From positions 1 through 5,743 of the forward strand of contig JAFGUR010000219.1 in the NCBI GenBank assembly GCA_016938425.1: 5,743 nucleotides of DNA, read 5' to 3'. Below, piece by piece: positions 1-5,737 of this stretch (its first letter is position 1; the number at the start of each line of letters is the position of its first letter). The DNA comes from Fusobacteriaceae bacterium. Its GTDB lineage: Bacteria; Fusobacteriota; Fusobacteriia; Fusobacteriales; Fusobacteriaceae. The notes under the pieces are model-generated. The model made no database searches, was not told the origin of the DNA, and saw nothing but the letters and a program-made list of their open reading frames with translations. The position numbers and the translations under genes are program-made.

Positions 1-19
1 AACAATTAAATTTATAAAT

Positions 20-1159
20 ATGCAATTTATTAGTTTACAAGAAAACCTAAAAAAAGGATTAAATATAGTGAGTCATACAAGTTCTAAAAATATAAATTTA
101 CCAATCTTAAATAATATTTTAATAAAGGCTTATTCTGGTGAGATAGAATTTATTGGTACTAATTTAGAGATTGGGGTTAATTCTAAAATTAGAGGAAAGG
201 TTGAAAGTGAGGGGGAATTTACTGTTAATTCAAGACTTATAACTGATTATATTAATTTATTAAATTCTAATGAAAAAGTATCTTTTAATTTAGTTGATGA
301 TGAACTATTAATAGAATCTGGAAATTATAAAACCAAAATAAAAGGAGAATCTTCAAAAGAATTTCCCTTAATTCCAACAATTGAAAGTGAGAATATTTTT
401 TCTTTTGAACTTGAAAGTTTTCGTAAGGCTTTAAATAGTGTTATTTTTTCAGTTTCAACCAGTGAAAATAGATTAGAGTTAACCGGAGTTTTATTTTCTT
501 TTTCTAAAGACTCACTTGATTTAGCGGCGACCGATAGTTATCGTTTAGCTGAAAAAAATTTAAAAATAGATGAAGATATTAATAAAGACTTAAATAAAGA
601 TTTGGAAAGTTTTAAATTAATTGTTCCAGCCAAAACAATTCAAGAATTATTAAGAATTTTAAATAATATTAGTGAATCTGAGGATAGTGATGGAAAAATA
701 AAAATTTCTTTTTCTGATAATCAAATTTTATTTACTTTTAATTCAACCTCTTTAATATCAAGGATAATTAATGGAAATTATCCTGATTATAAGCAAATTA
801 TTCCAACTCAAACAAAAACAACCGCCTTAGTTAATAAAGTTGAGTTAGTTAGAGCAATTAAAGCTGCCTCCTTATTTTCAAAAAATGGAATGAATGATAT
901 TTTATTACAATTTAAAAAAAATCAAATATTAATTTCATCTTTTTCTGGTGCTAGCGGGGAAAGTAAGATAAAGATTGATTCAAAAAATGAGGGTGAGGAG
1001 AACGAAATAACAATAAATTTTAAATATATTTTAGATGGACTTAATAATATTGATTCAGATTTAATTGAAATATCAATATTAAATAGCAATTCTCCCTGTA
1101 TTATTAAAAAAAGCGAGTCAAAAGATTATTTATATATTGTAATGCCAATTAGGCAGTAA
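20..1159 (+). CDS. dnaN: DNA polymerase III subunit beta (sliding clamp)
   Basis: This is the ring-shaped processivity clamp that encircles DNA and tethers the replicative polymerase and other DNA enzymes. At 379 residues it is close to the usual length of about 365-380, and three clamp domains fit at roughly 1-125, 126-262 and 263-379. Family landmarks are LPILNNIL (27-34), ATDSYRL (170-176), IVPAK (201-205), the NGNYPDY segment (251-257) and the C-terminal VMPI (374-377). In E. coli, the equivalents of ATDSYRL, YPDY and VMPI line the hydrophobic pocket that binds clamp-interaction peptides. The start is set by the conserved MxFxxxQENLxKGL opening, although no Shine-Dalgarno sequence precedes the ATG. 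A Lys/Asp-rich stretch with a tandem NKDL repeat (188-195) sits in a domain-2 loop. Only 19 bases lie upstream, so a neighbouring dnaA cannot be seen. It converges on the PBP gene with a 3-base gap. Confidence 0.97.
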   Translation: MQFISLQENLKKGLNIVSHTSSKNINLPILNNILIKAYSGEIEFIGTNLEIGVNSKIRGKVESEGEFTVNSRLITDYINLLNSNEKVSFNLVDDELLIESGNYKTKIKGESSKEFPLIPTIESENIFSFELESFRKALNSVIFSVSTSENRLELTGVLFSFSKDSLDLAATDSYRLAEKNLKIDEDINKDLNKDLESFKLIVPAKTIQELLRILNNISESEDSDGKIKISFSDNQILFTFNSTSLISRIINGNYPDYKQIIPTQTKTTALVNKVELVRAIKAASLFSKNGMNDILLQFKKNQILISSFSGASGESKIKIDSKNEGEENEITINFKYILDGLNNIDSDLIEISILNSNSPCIIKKSESKDYLYIVMPIRQ

Positions 1160-1162
1160 AAT

Positions 1163-4102
1163 TTAATCTACAATAATTATAATTGAGTCACCTTTAATAA
1201 TATCACCATTATAATCTCTTAGCTCCGGATAAACAGAATATTGTCCACTCTCTTTTAAATCTATTGTTAAATAATTATTGAAATCTATATTCTCATTTAA
1301 ATAATTTGTATAAACAGTTTTTCCTTCTTTATTTTTAACCACTAAAATTAAACTATGTGCTTTATTTGGATAGGAAACTGCTAAATTAAAATCAAGAGGA
1401 AAGTCAAAAAGTGATGTTGCTAAACCAGAACTAGGACTAAGTATTTCAACTGAATTTTTACTATTATCTATAAGATTATTTTCTATATTTAAGTTGAAAT
1501 TTACTTTTTCCTCACCACAATTTTGATAAGGATCGCAAACCTGAACCTTTAAACTGTTAAATCCATTTGCTAATTTATTTAAAGTAATAATTTTCTCATA
1601 AGAATCTTTTGTTTCAACTTTTTCAGAGATTATTAAATTATTATTAAGATAATAATTAATTAAAGAAATTCCTAAAGGTGCTGTAGCCTCAAAGTTAAGA
1701 TATAAAAAATCAGTATTTATTTCTTCAGCCTCCTTTGGTCCACTAATTCTAATTATTGGATTATTTTTTTCATCTTTAAATTCGCTATAAGAACTCAACA
1801 ATTCATAATCAGTGCTGGTTGAGGTTCTTTCAAACCAATCAGAGATTGCATCTTCCCATAGTTTATATTGAGGATCGGATTCAGGATTGTTGGCTGGCTC
1901 ATTTCTTGGATCTTCTTTATTAACGTAGTGTAGAATACTGTGATGATTTGGAATAGAAACTTCTTTAATTAAACTTGGATCAGTTAAGCTATTAGCTGGT
2001 AGACCAGTAATTATATCAATTTTTATAATTGTATTCTTAATTTCTCCATCTAAAACAGGAATATCAGTTTTATAATCATCTGGTTTATTAAAACTTTCAA
2101 TTTCAGTTCCCTCTAAAGATCTTTTCATAAATTCATTCCAAATTGGGGCGGCAACTACACTACCATCAGCCCTACCTGACATTTCTTTATTATCACTATT
2201 TCCTACCCAAACACCAGCGACTAAAGAAGGGGTGTAACCAACCGTCCAAGCATCATGAAAATCATTTGTTGTTCCAGTTTTAGCAGCAGCGGGACGATTT
2301 TCAAGTGTCAAAGAATTTCTTTCACCAAAAACATAAGCCCGAGCAGAATTATCACTCATTATTTCATTTATCATTCTAGCTGATTGTTGACTTAAGACAG
2401 TTTTCTTTTTTTCTTTATATTCTTCAATTATTTCACCATTAGAGTTTTCAACTTTTAATATTCCTGATATTTCCCTAACATCACCCTCGGTCGCAAAAGC
2501 GCTAAAAGCATTGACATGTTCAAGTAATTTTACCTCCGCCCCCCCTAAAACAAAGGCGAGACCAAATCTTTCTCTTTCAGAAAAAGTACTATAACCAAAA
2601 CTCTCAAGTAAACTAATAACATTATTTAATCCAGCTAAATATAGGGCTTTAACTGCTGGAATATTTAGAGAACCAGCTAAAGACTTCTTAATACTAATTG
2701 GGCCAGACTCTTGTAAATTATAATTTTTTGGCTCATAAGGATTGCTTGGATCACTGGAAAAGTTTGTATTTACATCATATAAAATTGTATCAGGGGTATA
2801 GCCTTTTTCAAATAGAGTTGCATAAACCAAAGGTTTAATTGAAGAACCAGGTTGACGATTTCTAATACTGACATTAACTTGACCATCAATTGAATCATCA
2901 AAATAATCACGAGAACCAACCATCGCTAAAATTTGTCCAGTTTTAGGATCTATTGCTACTAAAGCGGCATTTGAGGCATTATATTTTTCTTGATATTTTT
3001 CTGTTTTTTCCTTGATAACTTCTTCAGCTATTTTCTGTTTTTCTAAATCAAGGGTTGTATAAATTTTTAAACCACCTTGTTCGACCATTTTCTCTCCATA
3101 TTTTGCAGTTAGAATATCTTTAATATACATAACAAAATGAGGGGCAGTAATATTTGTTTCTTTTCCACTAAAGACTATTTCTTCAGCCAAAGCTAGTTCT
3201 TTTTCTTCCTCAGAAATATATCCTTGTTCTGCCATTAATTTTAAAACATAGTCTTTCCTTCCCAAGAGAATGTCCTTGTTTGGTCCGTAGGGAGAATATC
3301 TAGTTGGTACTTGAACTATAGCGGCTAAAACCGCTGCTTCAGCCAAGGAGACCTCTCTCACGCTCTTAGAGAAGTACTTCTGACTAGCAGCCTCGACCCC
3401 ATAAGCGTTAGAGCCATAAGGAATTTCATTTAAGTACATTTGTAAAATTTCGTCTTTAGAGAATTTTTTTTCTAAACGATAAGAAATTATTAATTCTTTT
3501 ATTTTTCTAATAATAGTTTTTTCATTTGTTAAAACAGAATTTTTTACAAATTGCTGAGTTAAAGTTGAGCCTCCAGCGCTACGATGATAAATAACATTAG
3601 TGACAGCGGTTCTAGCCATAGCAAAGAAACTAAAACCCTTGTGTTTATAAAAGTTCTTATCTTCTATTGCAACAACTGCTTTTTGCACGTAATCAGGAAT
3701 TTCATTAATACTAATTAAAGTTCGTCTTTCCTCACCACTAATTTCATATAACACATTTTCCCCTGTTCTATCATAAATAATTGTGCTTTGAGCTACCTGG
3801 CGCTCCATTAATTGATCTGGGTTTGGTAGATCTTTAGAAACAATTAAAATAAAAATAGAGATAAACAAAGTACCAGCGCCAGCTAAAATTAAAGCTAAGA
3901 AAAATAATTTCTTTAATAAAATCTTTTTCCAATTATTATCTCCAGCATTTCTTTTTCCCCACCTGTTTTTAGATCCAGAAAAAGAAGATAGTGAGGAGTT
4001 TTTATTTGTTTTAATTAGAGCTCTTTTTGGAGTGGACTGTTTACCTGGTCGCCAAGTTTCAAGGGAGCTGGTGTTTATTTGTCTTAAAGGCTTAATTGGC
4101 AT
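1163..4102 (-). CDS. Class A penicillin-binding protein (PBP1A family), glycosyltransferase/transpeptidase
   Basis: This bifunctional peptidoglycan synthase polymerises lipid II and cross-links the stem peptides outside the membrane. A basic, Ser/Lys/Asn-rich cytoplasmic tail (about 1-60) leads to one membrane anchor (about 66-88). The GT51 glycosyltransferase domain shows EDKNFYKHKG (147-156, catalytic Glu147), GGSTLTQQ (177-184), RKIKE (199-203) and the ILQMYLNEIPYG segment (219-230). The transpeptidase domain has all three active-site motifs: SSIK (Ser420 nucleophile, Lys423), SLN (478-480) and KTGT (608-611). Both activities therefore look intact. After about residue 690 comes a linker with HSILHYVNKEDPR (721-733), then an Ig-like beta domain (about 781-872) and a second beta-rich domain (about 884-979). 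At 979 residues it is longer than many PBP1A proteins (about 700-850). No Shine-Dalgarno sequence precedes the ATG. The gene is monocistronic here and is divergent from the methyltransferase gene. Family members are named ponA, mrcA or pbp1A; I assign no symbol. Confidence 0.96.
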   Translation of the reverse strand: MPIKPLRQINTSSLETWRPGKQSTPKRALIKTNKNSSLSSFSGSKNRWGKRNAGDNNWKKILLKKLFFLALILAGAGTLFISIFILIVSKDLPNPDQLMERQVAQSTIIYDRTGENVLYEISGEERRTLISINEIPDYVQKAVVAIEDKNFYKHKGFSFFAMARTAVTNVIYHRSAGGSTLTQQFVKNSVLTNEKTIIRKIKELIISYRLEKKFSKDEILQMYLNEIPYGSNAYGVEAASQKYFSKSVREVSLAEAAVLAAIVQVPTRYSPYGPNKDILLGRKDYVLKLMAEQGYISEEEKELALAEEIVFSGKETNITAPHFVMYIKDILTAKYGEKMVEQGGLKIYTTLDLEKQKIAEEVIKEKTEKYQEKYNASNAALVAIDPKTGQILAMVGSRDYFDDSIDGQVNVSIRNRQPGSSIKPLVYATLFEKGYTPDTILYDVNTNFSSDPSNPYEPKNYNLQESGPISIKKSLAGSLNIPAVKALYLAGLNNVISLLESFGYSTFSERERFGLAFVLGGAEVKLLEHVNAFSAFATEGDVREISGILKVENSNGEIIEEYKEKKKTVLSQQSARMINEIMSDNSARAYVFGERNSLTLENRPAAAKTGTTNDFHDAWTVGYTPSLVAGVWVGNSDNKEMSGRADGSVVAAPIWNEFMKRSLEGTEIESFNKPDDYKTDIPVLDGEIKNTIIKIDIITGLPANSLTDPSLIKEVSIPNHHSILHYVNKEDPRNEPANNPESDPQYKLWEDAISDWFERTSTSTDYELLSSYSEFKDEKNNPIIRISGPKEAEEINTDFLYLNFEATAPLGISLINYYLNNNLIISEKVETKDSYEKIITLNKLANGFNSLKVQVCDPYQNCGEEKVNFNLNIENNLIDNSKNSVEILSPSSGLATSLFDFPLDFNLAVSYPNKAHSLILVVKNKEGKTVYTNYLNENIDFNNYLTIDLKESGQYSVYPELRDYNGDIIKGDSIIIIVD

Positions 4103-4129
4103 ATATTAAAAATTAATTTTATCTATTTA

Positions 4130-4158
4130 ATTATAACATATTAAAGGGCTTTTAAGAA
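4130..4158 (-). promoter_or_regulatory. Extended -10 promoter for the PBP gene
   Basis: Read on the minus strand, TG (4138-4137), one base, then TATAAT (4135-4130) forms a perfect extended -10 element. A weak -35 candidate, TTCTTA (4158-4153), lies 17 bases upstream. An extended -10 commonly compensates for a poor -35. Transcription would begin near 4123, giving an untranslated leader of about 20 bases with no Shine-Dalgarno sequence. The call rests on motif match and position only. Confidence 0.65.
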
Positions 4159-4209
4159 TTTGTAAATTAGAGCCAGGTTTTATTTTTTTTAAATTATTCC
4201 TCTTATCAT

Positions 4210-4329
4210 GATTCGGACGAGAGCTTTATTTTTCTTGACCTGCTCACGAACGAAGTGAGCTGAGAAGGTTCGCTAGGGATTTTTATGAAAAAATCCCATT
4301 CGCTCAAAAATAAACTCTCGCTCCTCATC
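4210..4329. repeat. Long imperfect inverted repeat enclosing two hairpins
   Basis: The outer arms are CGAGAG plus TTTATTTTT (4218-4233, with one bulged C at 4224) and AAAAATAAA plus CTCTCG (4306-4320), giving 15 paired positions. The pairing extends outward through GGA/TCC (4215-4217 with 4322-4324) and, after two mismatches, through three more pairs to 4210/4329. The enclosed 72 bases contain two further hairpins. Hairpin A is GCTCAC/GTGAGC (4242-4247 with 4255-4260), with possible ACCT/AGGT reinforcement (4238-4241 with 4266-4269). Hairpin B is GGGATTTTT/AAAAATCCC (4276-4284 with 4289-4297), with a 4-base loop. The whole could fold as a three-way junction in RNA or extrude as a cruciform in DNA. 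It lacks a transposase and clear target-site duplications. Confidence 0.75.
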
Positions 4330-4343
4330 AACTAAGTAATATA

Positions 4344-4381
4344 TCCGCCTTCGCTTTAGCGTTCGCTAAAGCTACGGCGGA
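4344..4381. repeat. GC-rich perfect-arm hairpin (possible dispersed repeat)
   Basis: TCCGCC (4344-4349) pairs with GGCGGA (4376-4381). Inside it, GCTTTAGC (4353-4360) pairs perfectly with GCTAAAGC (4365-4372) across a GTTC tetraloop. A 3x3 internal loop, in which one U-A pair is possible, separates the two helices. No T-tract follows on either strand, so it is not an intrinsic terminator. It lies upstream of the methyltransferase promoter and outside the expected transcript. Its composition contrasts sharply with the AT-rich surroundings. It resembles the GC-rich intergenic palindromes common in Patescibacteria genomes, but that comparison is from memory. Confidence 0.75.
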
Positions 4382-4420
4382 CAAGCTGGCTGGCGATTAA
4401 TAGCTTATTTGAAGCCTCTC

Positions 4421-4449
4421 TTTATTTAAGATTTTTATTAAGATATAAT
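4421..4449 (+). promoter_or_regulatory. Promoter for the rRNA methyltransferase gene
   Basis: A perfect -10 hexamer TATAAT lies at 4444-4449. The -35 position at 17-base spacing is TTTATT (4421-4426), which matches the consensus at only three positions, so strength would depend on the -10. Transcription would start near 4456. That would place the Shine-Dalgarno-like AAGGA (4453-4457) at or before the transcript start, so either the true start is slightly upstream or the mRNA is nearly leaderless and lacks a usable ribosome-binding site. Confidence 0.5.
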
Positions 4450-4469
4450 AAAAAGGAAATAAAAATTCT

Positions 4470-5288
4470 ATGAAAATAATAAACAGTCTTGATAATAAAA
4501 CAATAAAATTAGTCGCTAGCCTTAAAGAAGCGCGGGCAAGAAAAAAGAATGGACTTTTTTTAGTTGATGGCTTAAGAGAAATAGAGCTAGCTCTTAAATC
4601 TAATTATAAGCCTAAATTTTTATTTTTTTCTCAGGAGATTGTTAAGAAAAGTACTGAGAAAAATAAAGAGATTTTAAATAATTTTTTAGATAAAAATTCA
4701 GAAATTATAAATGTTTCTAAAAATGTTTTTTTTAAAATTGCCTATAAAGAAAGTCCGGACGGGTTTTTAGCTGTTTTTGAGGTGAAGGAATTTGGTTTGG
4801 AAGAAATTGTTTTAGAAAAAGATAATTTGCCGATAATTGTCCTTGAGGGCTTAGAAAAACCCGGTAATTTAGGAGCAATAATTAGAACTGCTTCGGCCGG
4901 GGGGCTTAAAAATATTATTTTAAACGATTGTTTATTTGATATTTTTAATCCGAATGTAATTAAGGCGAGCGAAGGTTTAGTTTTTTTTATAAATATTATT
5001 AGGGCGACCAAAGAAGAAACTTATTTATTTTTTAAGAAAAATAAAATTAAAACTTTTATTGCCGTAACTAGCGCAAAGAAAAGTTATGATGAATTTGATT
5101 TTTCAAAAAACTCAGCTATAATTTTAGGATCAGAAGCAAGTGGTCTCAGTGATTTTTGGTTTAAAAAAGCGGATAAAGAGGTAAAAATTCCGATGAGGGA
5201 GGGGGTTGACTCTTTAAATGTTTCAGTTTCAGCCGGAATCTTAATTTATGAGGCTCTGAGAAAAAATAATTTTAAAGGTTTAAAATAG
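4470..5288 (+). CDS. SpoU/TrmH-family RNA 2'-O-methyltransferase (probably rRNA)
   Basis: This enzyme transfers a methyl group from S-adenosylmethionine to a ribose 2'-OH in RNA. The layout is that of two-domain rRNA members such as RlmB, TsnR and AviRb. An N-terminal substrate-binding domain (about 1-105; note LFLVDGLREIELAL at 29-42) is followed by the knotted SPOUT catalytic domain (about 120-266). Motif 1 spans 124-139 (KPGNLGAIIRT at 130-140, with Asn133 and Arg139). Motif 2 is LGSEASGL (219-226). Motif 3 is IPM (240-242) plus SLNVSVSAG (248-256). All conserved catalytic and cofactor-knot residues are present, and the length of 272 is normal. The Asn and Arg of motif 1 and the Asn of motif 3 are the expected active-site residues. 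The exact target nucleotide cannot be read from sequence, and a tRNA target is less likely given the N-terminal domain. An AAGGA lies 12 bases before the ATG, which is longer than ideal spacing. The stop is TAG. Confidence 0.93.
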   Translation: MKIINSLDNKTIKLVASLKEARARKKNGLFLVDGLREIELALKSNYKPKFLFFSQEIVKKSTEKNKEILNNFLDKNSEIINVSKNVFFKIAYKESPDGFLAVFEVKEFGLEEIVLEKDNLPIIVLEGLEKPGNLGAIIRTASAGGLKNIILNDCLFDIFNPNVIKASEGLVFFINIIRATKEETYLFFKKNKIKTFIAVTSAKKSYDEFDFSKNSAIILGSEASGLSDFWFKKADKEVKIPMREGVDSLNVSVSAGILIYEALRKNNFKGLK

Positions 5289-5317
5289 GTATTTTACTAA
5301 ACTTTCTTCAAGGTCGT

Positions 5318-5346
5318 TTGACAGACTAACTTATTTTTATTATTAT
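5318..5346 (+). promoter_or_regulatory. Near-consensus sigma70 promoter for the tRNA operon
   Basis: A perfect -35 TTGACA (5318-5323) is followed after exactly 17 bases by TATTAT (5341-5346), a five-of-six match to the -10 consensus. Transcription would start near 5353, about 7 bases before the mature 5' end of tRNA-Arg, so only a very short 5' leader would need removal by RNase P. It begins 30 bases after the methyltransferase stop, so the tRNAs have their own promoter. The AT-rich TATAGT at 5344-5349 is a poorer alternative (20-base spacer). Confidence 0.85.
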
Positions 5347-5359
5347 AGTAGCGATATTT

Positions 5360-5431
5360 GCGCCCATAGTTCAATGGATAGAACACCAGCCTTCTAAGCT
5401 GGTTATGGGGGTTCGATTCCCTCTGGGCGTA
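5360..5431 (+). tRNA. tRNA-Arg(TCT)
   Basis: A full cloverleaf can be drawn. The acceptor stem GCGCCCA/TGGGCGT (5360-5366 with 5424-5430) ends in a G1-U72 wobble pair, and the D stem is GTTC/GAAC (5369-5372 with 5381-5384). The anticodon stem CCAGC/GCTGG (5386-5390 with 5398-5402) carries a CTTCTAA loop, so the anticodon is TCT (5393-5395), reading AGA and probably AGG. The variable loop has 4 bases. The T stem is GGGGG/CCCTC with loop TTCGATT. The arginine identity features A20, C35 and discriminator A73 (5431) are present. CCA is not encoded, because CTT follows A73, so a CCA-adding enzyme must supply it. AGA is a favoured Arg codon in a genome this AT-rich. Confidence 0.97.
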
Positions 5432-5445
5432 CTTTTAAATAATAT

Positions 5446-5520
5446 GGTGCCTATGGTGTAGTGGTAACACAGCAGGTTGTGGTCCTGTTATCGAGAGTTC
5501 AATTCTCTCTAGGCACCCCA
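5446..5520 (+). tRNA. tRNA-His(GTG) with encoded G-1 and CCA
   Basis: The acceptor stem GTGCCTA/TAGGCAC (5447-5453 with 5510-5516) is fully paired. The extra G-1 (5446) faces discriminator C73 (5517), the hallmark histidine identity pair for bacterial HisRS. CCA is encoded at 5518-5520. The D stem is GTGT/ACAC (5456-5459 with 5467-5470). The anticodon stem GCAGG/CCTGT (5472-5476 with 5484-5488, with one G-U pair) carries loop TTGTGGT, so the anticodon is GTG (5479-5481), reading CAC and CAT. The T stem is GAGAG/CTCTC with loop TTCAATT. Position 37 is G rather than the A usual in bacteria. It lies 14 bases after tRNA-Arg in the same transcription unit. Confidence 0.97.
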
Positions 5521-5525
5521 TTTGG

Positions 5526-5553
5526 AAAAGACGAGTCTAAAAGCTCGTTTTTT
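5526..5553 (+). terminator. Intrinsic terminator of the tRNA operon
   Basis: ACGAG (5531-5535) pairs with CTCGT (5544-5548) across an 8-base loop. The run of A's upstream can extend the helix through A-T and G-T pairs to about 10 pairs. Six T's (5548-5553) follow immediately. It begins 5 bases after the CCA of tRNA-His, as expected for the end of the tRNA transcript. The GC core is only three pairs, so termination may be incomplete. Confidence 0.75.
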
Positions 5554-5642
5554 CTGTTATATAAGGCATAAGAGGGAAAATTAAAAAGAAATAAATTTAC
5601 TTAATATTAGCTAAATTACCAGAAAAAATTTAATTATTTCCC

Positions 5643-5673
5643 AAGTCAAGCCGAAAAAAGCTTGACTTTTTTT
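5643..5673 (+). terminator. Strong terminator-like hairpin with T-tract
   Basis: AAGTCAAGC (5643-5651) pairs perfectly over 9 bases with GCTTGACTT (5660-5668) across an A-rich 8-base loop, and the T run 5667-5673 follows. This is a textbook rho-independent terminator on the plus strand; the minus strand has no T run after it. No gene lies between the tRNA operon terminator and this hairpin (5554-5642 is AT-rich and featureless), so it probably stops read-through from the tRNA operon. Its 3' arm contains the -35 box of the next promoter. Confidence 0.72.
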
Positions 5674-5690
5674 AAAAAGTGTGCTATACT
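5662..5690 (+). promoter_or_regulatory. Extended -10 promoter for the gene at the right edge
   Basis: TTGACT (5662-5667, five of six to the -35 consensus) is followed by a 17-base spacer and TATACT (5685-5690, five of six). A TG at 5682-5683 makes it an extended -10. The predicted start is A5697, giving a leader of about 41 bases before the ATG at 5738. The match and spacing make this one of the two best promoters in the window. Confidence 0.85.
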
Positions 5691-5737
5691 GTAGGCATAG
5701 TTCGTTGAAATATTAATCTTTTAAAAAAATATAAATC

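Larger units (their letters stand above)
4103..4469. other. Divergent intergenic region with two promoters and a hairpin block
   Basis: This 367-base gap separates the PBP gene from the methyltransferase gene. I see no open reading frame with coding character in it. Each edge holds a promoter for the adjacent gene: 4130-4158 on the minus strand and 4421-4449 on the plus strand. The middle, about 4210-4390, is visibly richer in G+C than the flanks and carries nested inverted repeats plus four copies of the word TTCGCT. It does not resemble tmRNA, RNase P RNA, SRP RNA or a riboswitch class that I can recognise. The stretch 4159-4209 is plain AT-rich sequence in which I see nothing. Confidence 0.8.

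Noticed and set aside
1143..1155. Small palindrome TGCC-AATTA-GGCA at the dnaN/PBP junction
   Set aside because: It has only four pairs, lies within the last dnaN codons and is followed by no T-tract on either strand, so it is not a credible terminator.
4235..4263. TTGACC at 4235-4240 as a -35 box for a hidden RNA in the hairpin block
   Set aside because: No -10-like hexamer lies 16-18 bases downstream; the bases there belong to a hairpin arm.
4742..5011. 89-codon open frame on the minus strand
   Set aside because: It lies entirely inside the methyltransferase gene in antisense and has no recognisable domain. The sense frame carries all the SPOUT motifs, so this is a shadow frame.
5281..5296. 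AT-only hairpin TAAAAT-AGGT-ATTTTA over the methyltransferase stop codon
   Set aside because: The helix has no G-C pair and no clean T-tract follows. It is expected by chance in sequence this AT-rich.
5554..5642. Possible small gene or RNA between the two terminators
   Set aside because: I see no start-to-stop frame longer than about 10 codons, no promoter of its own and no convincing structure.
5644..5649. Minus-strand TTGACT in the 5' arm of the hairpin, as a possible divergent promoter
   Set aside because: The copy exists only because the arm is palindromic. No -10-like hexamer lies at 16-18 bases on the minus strand.
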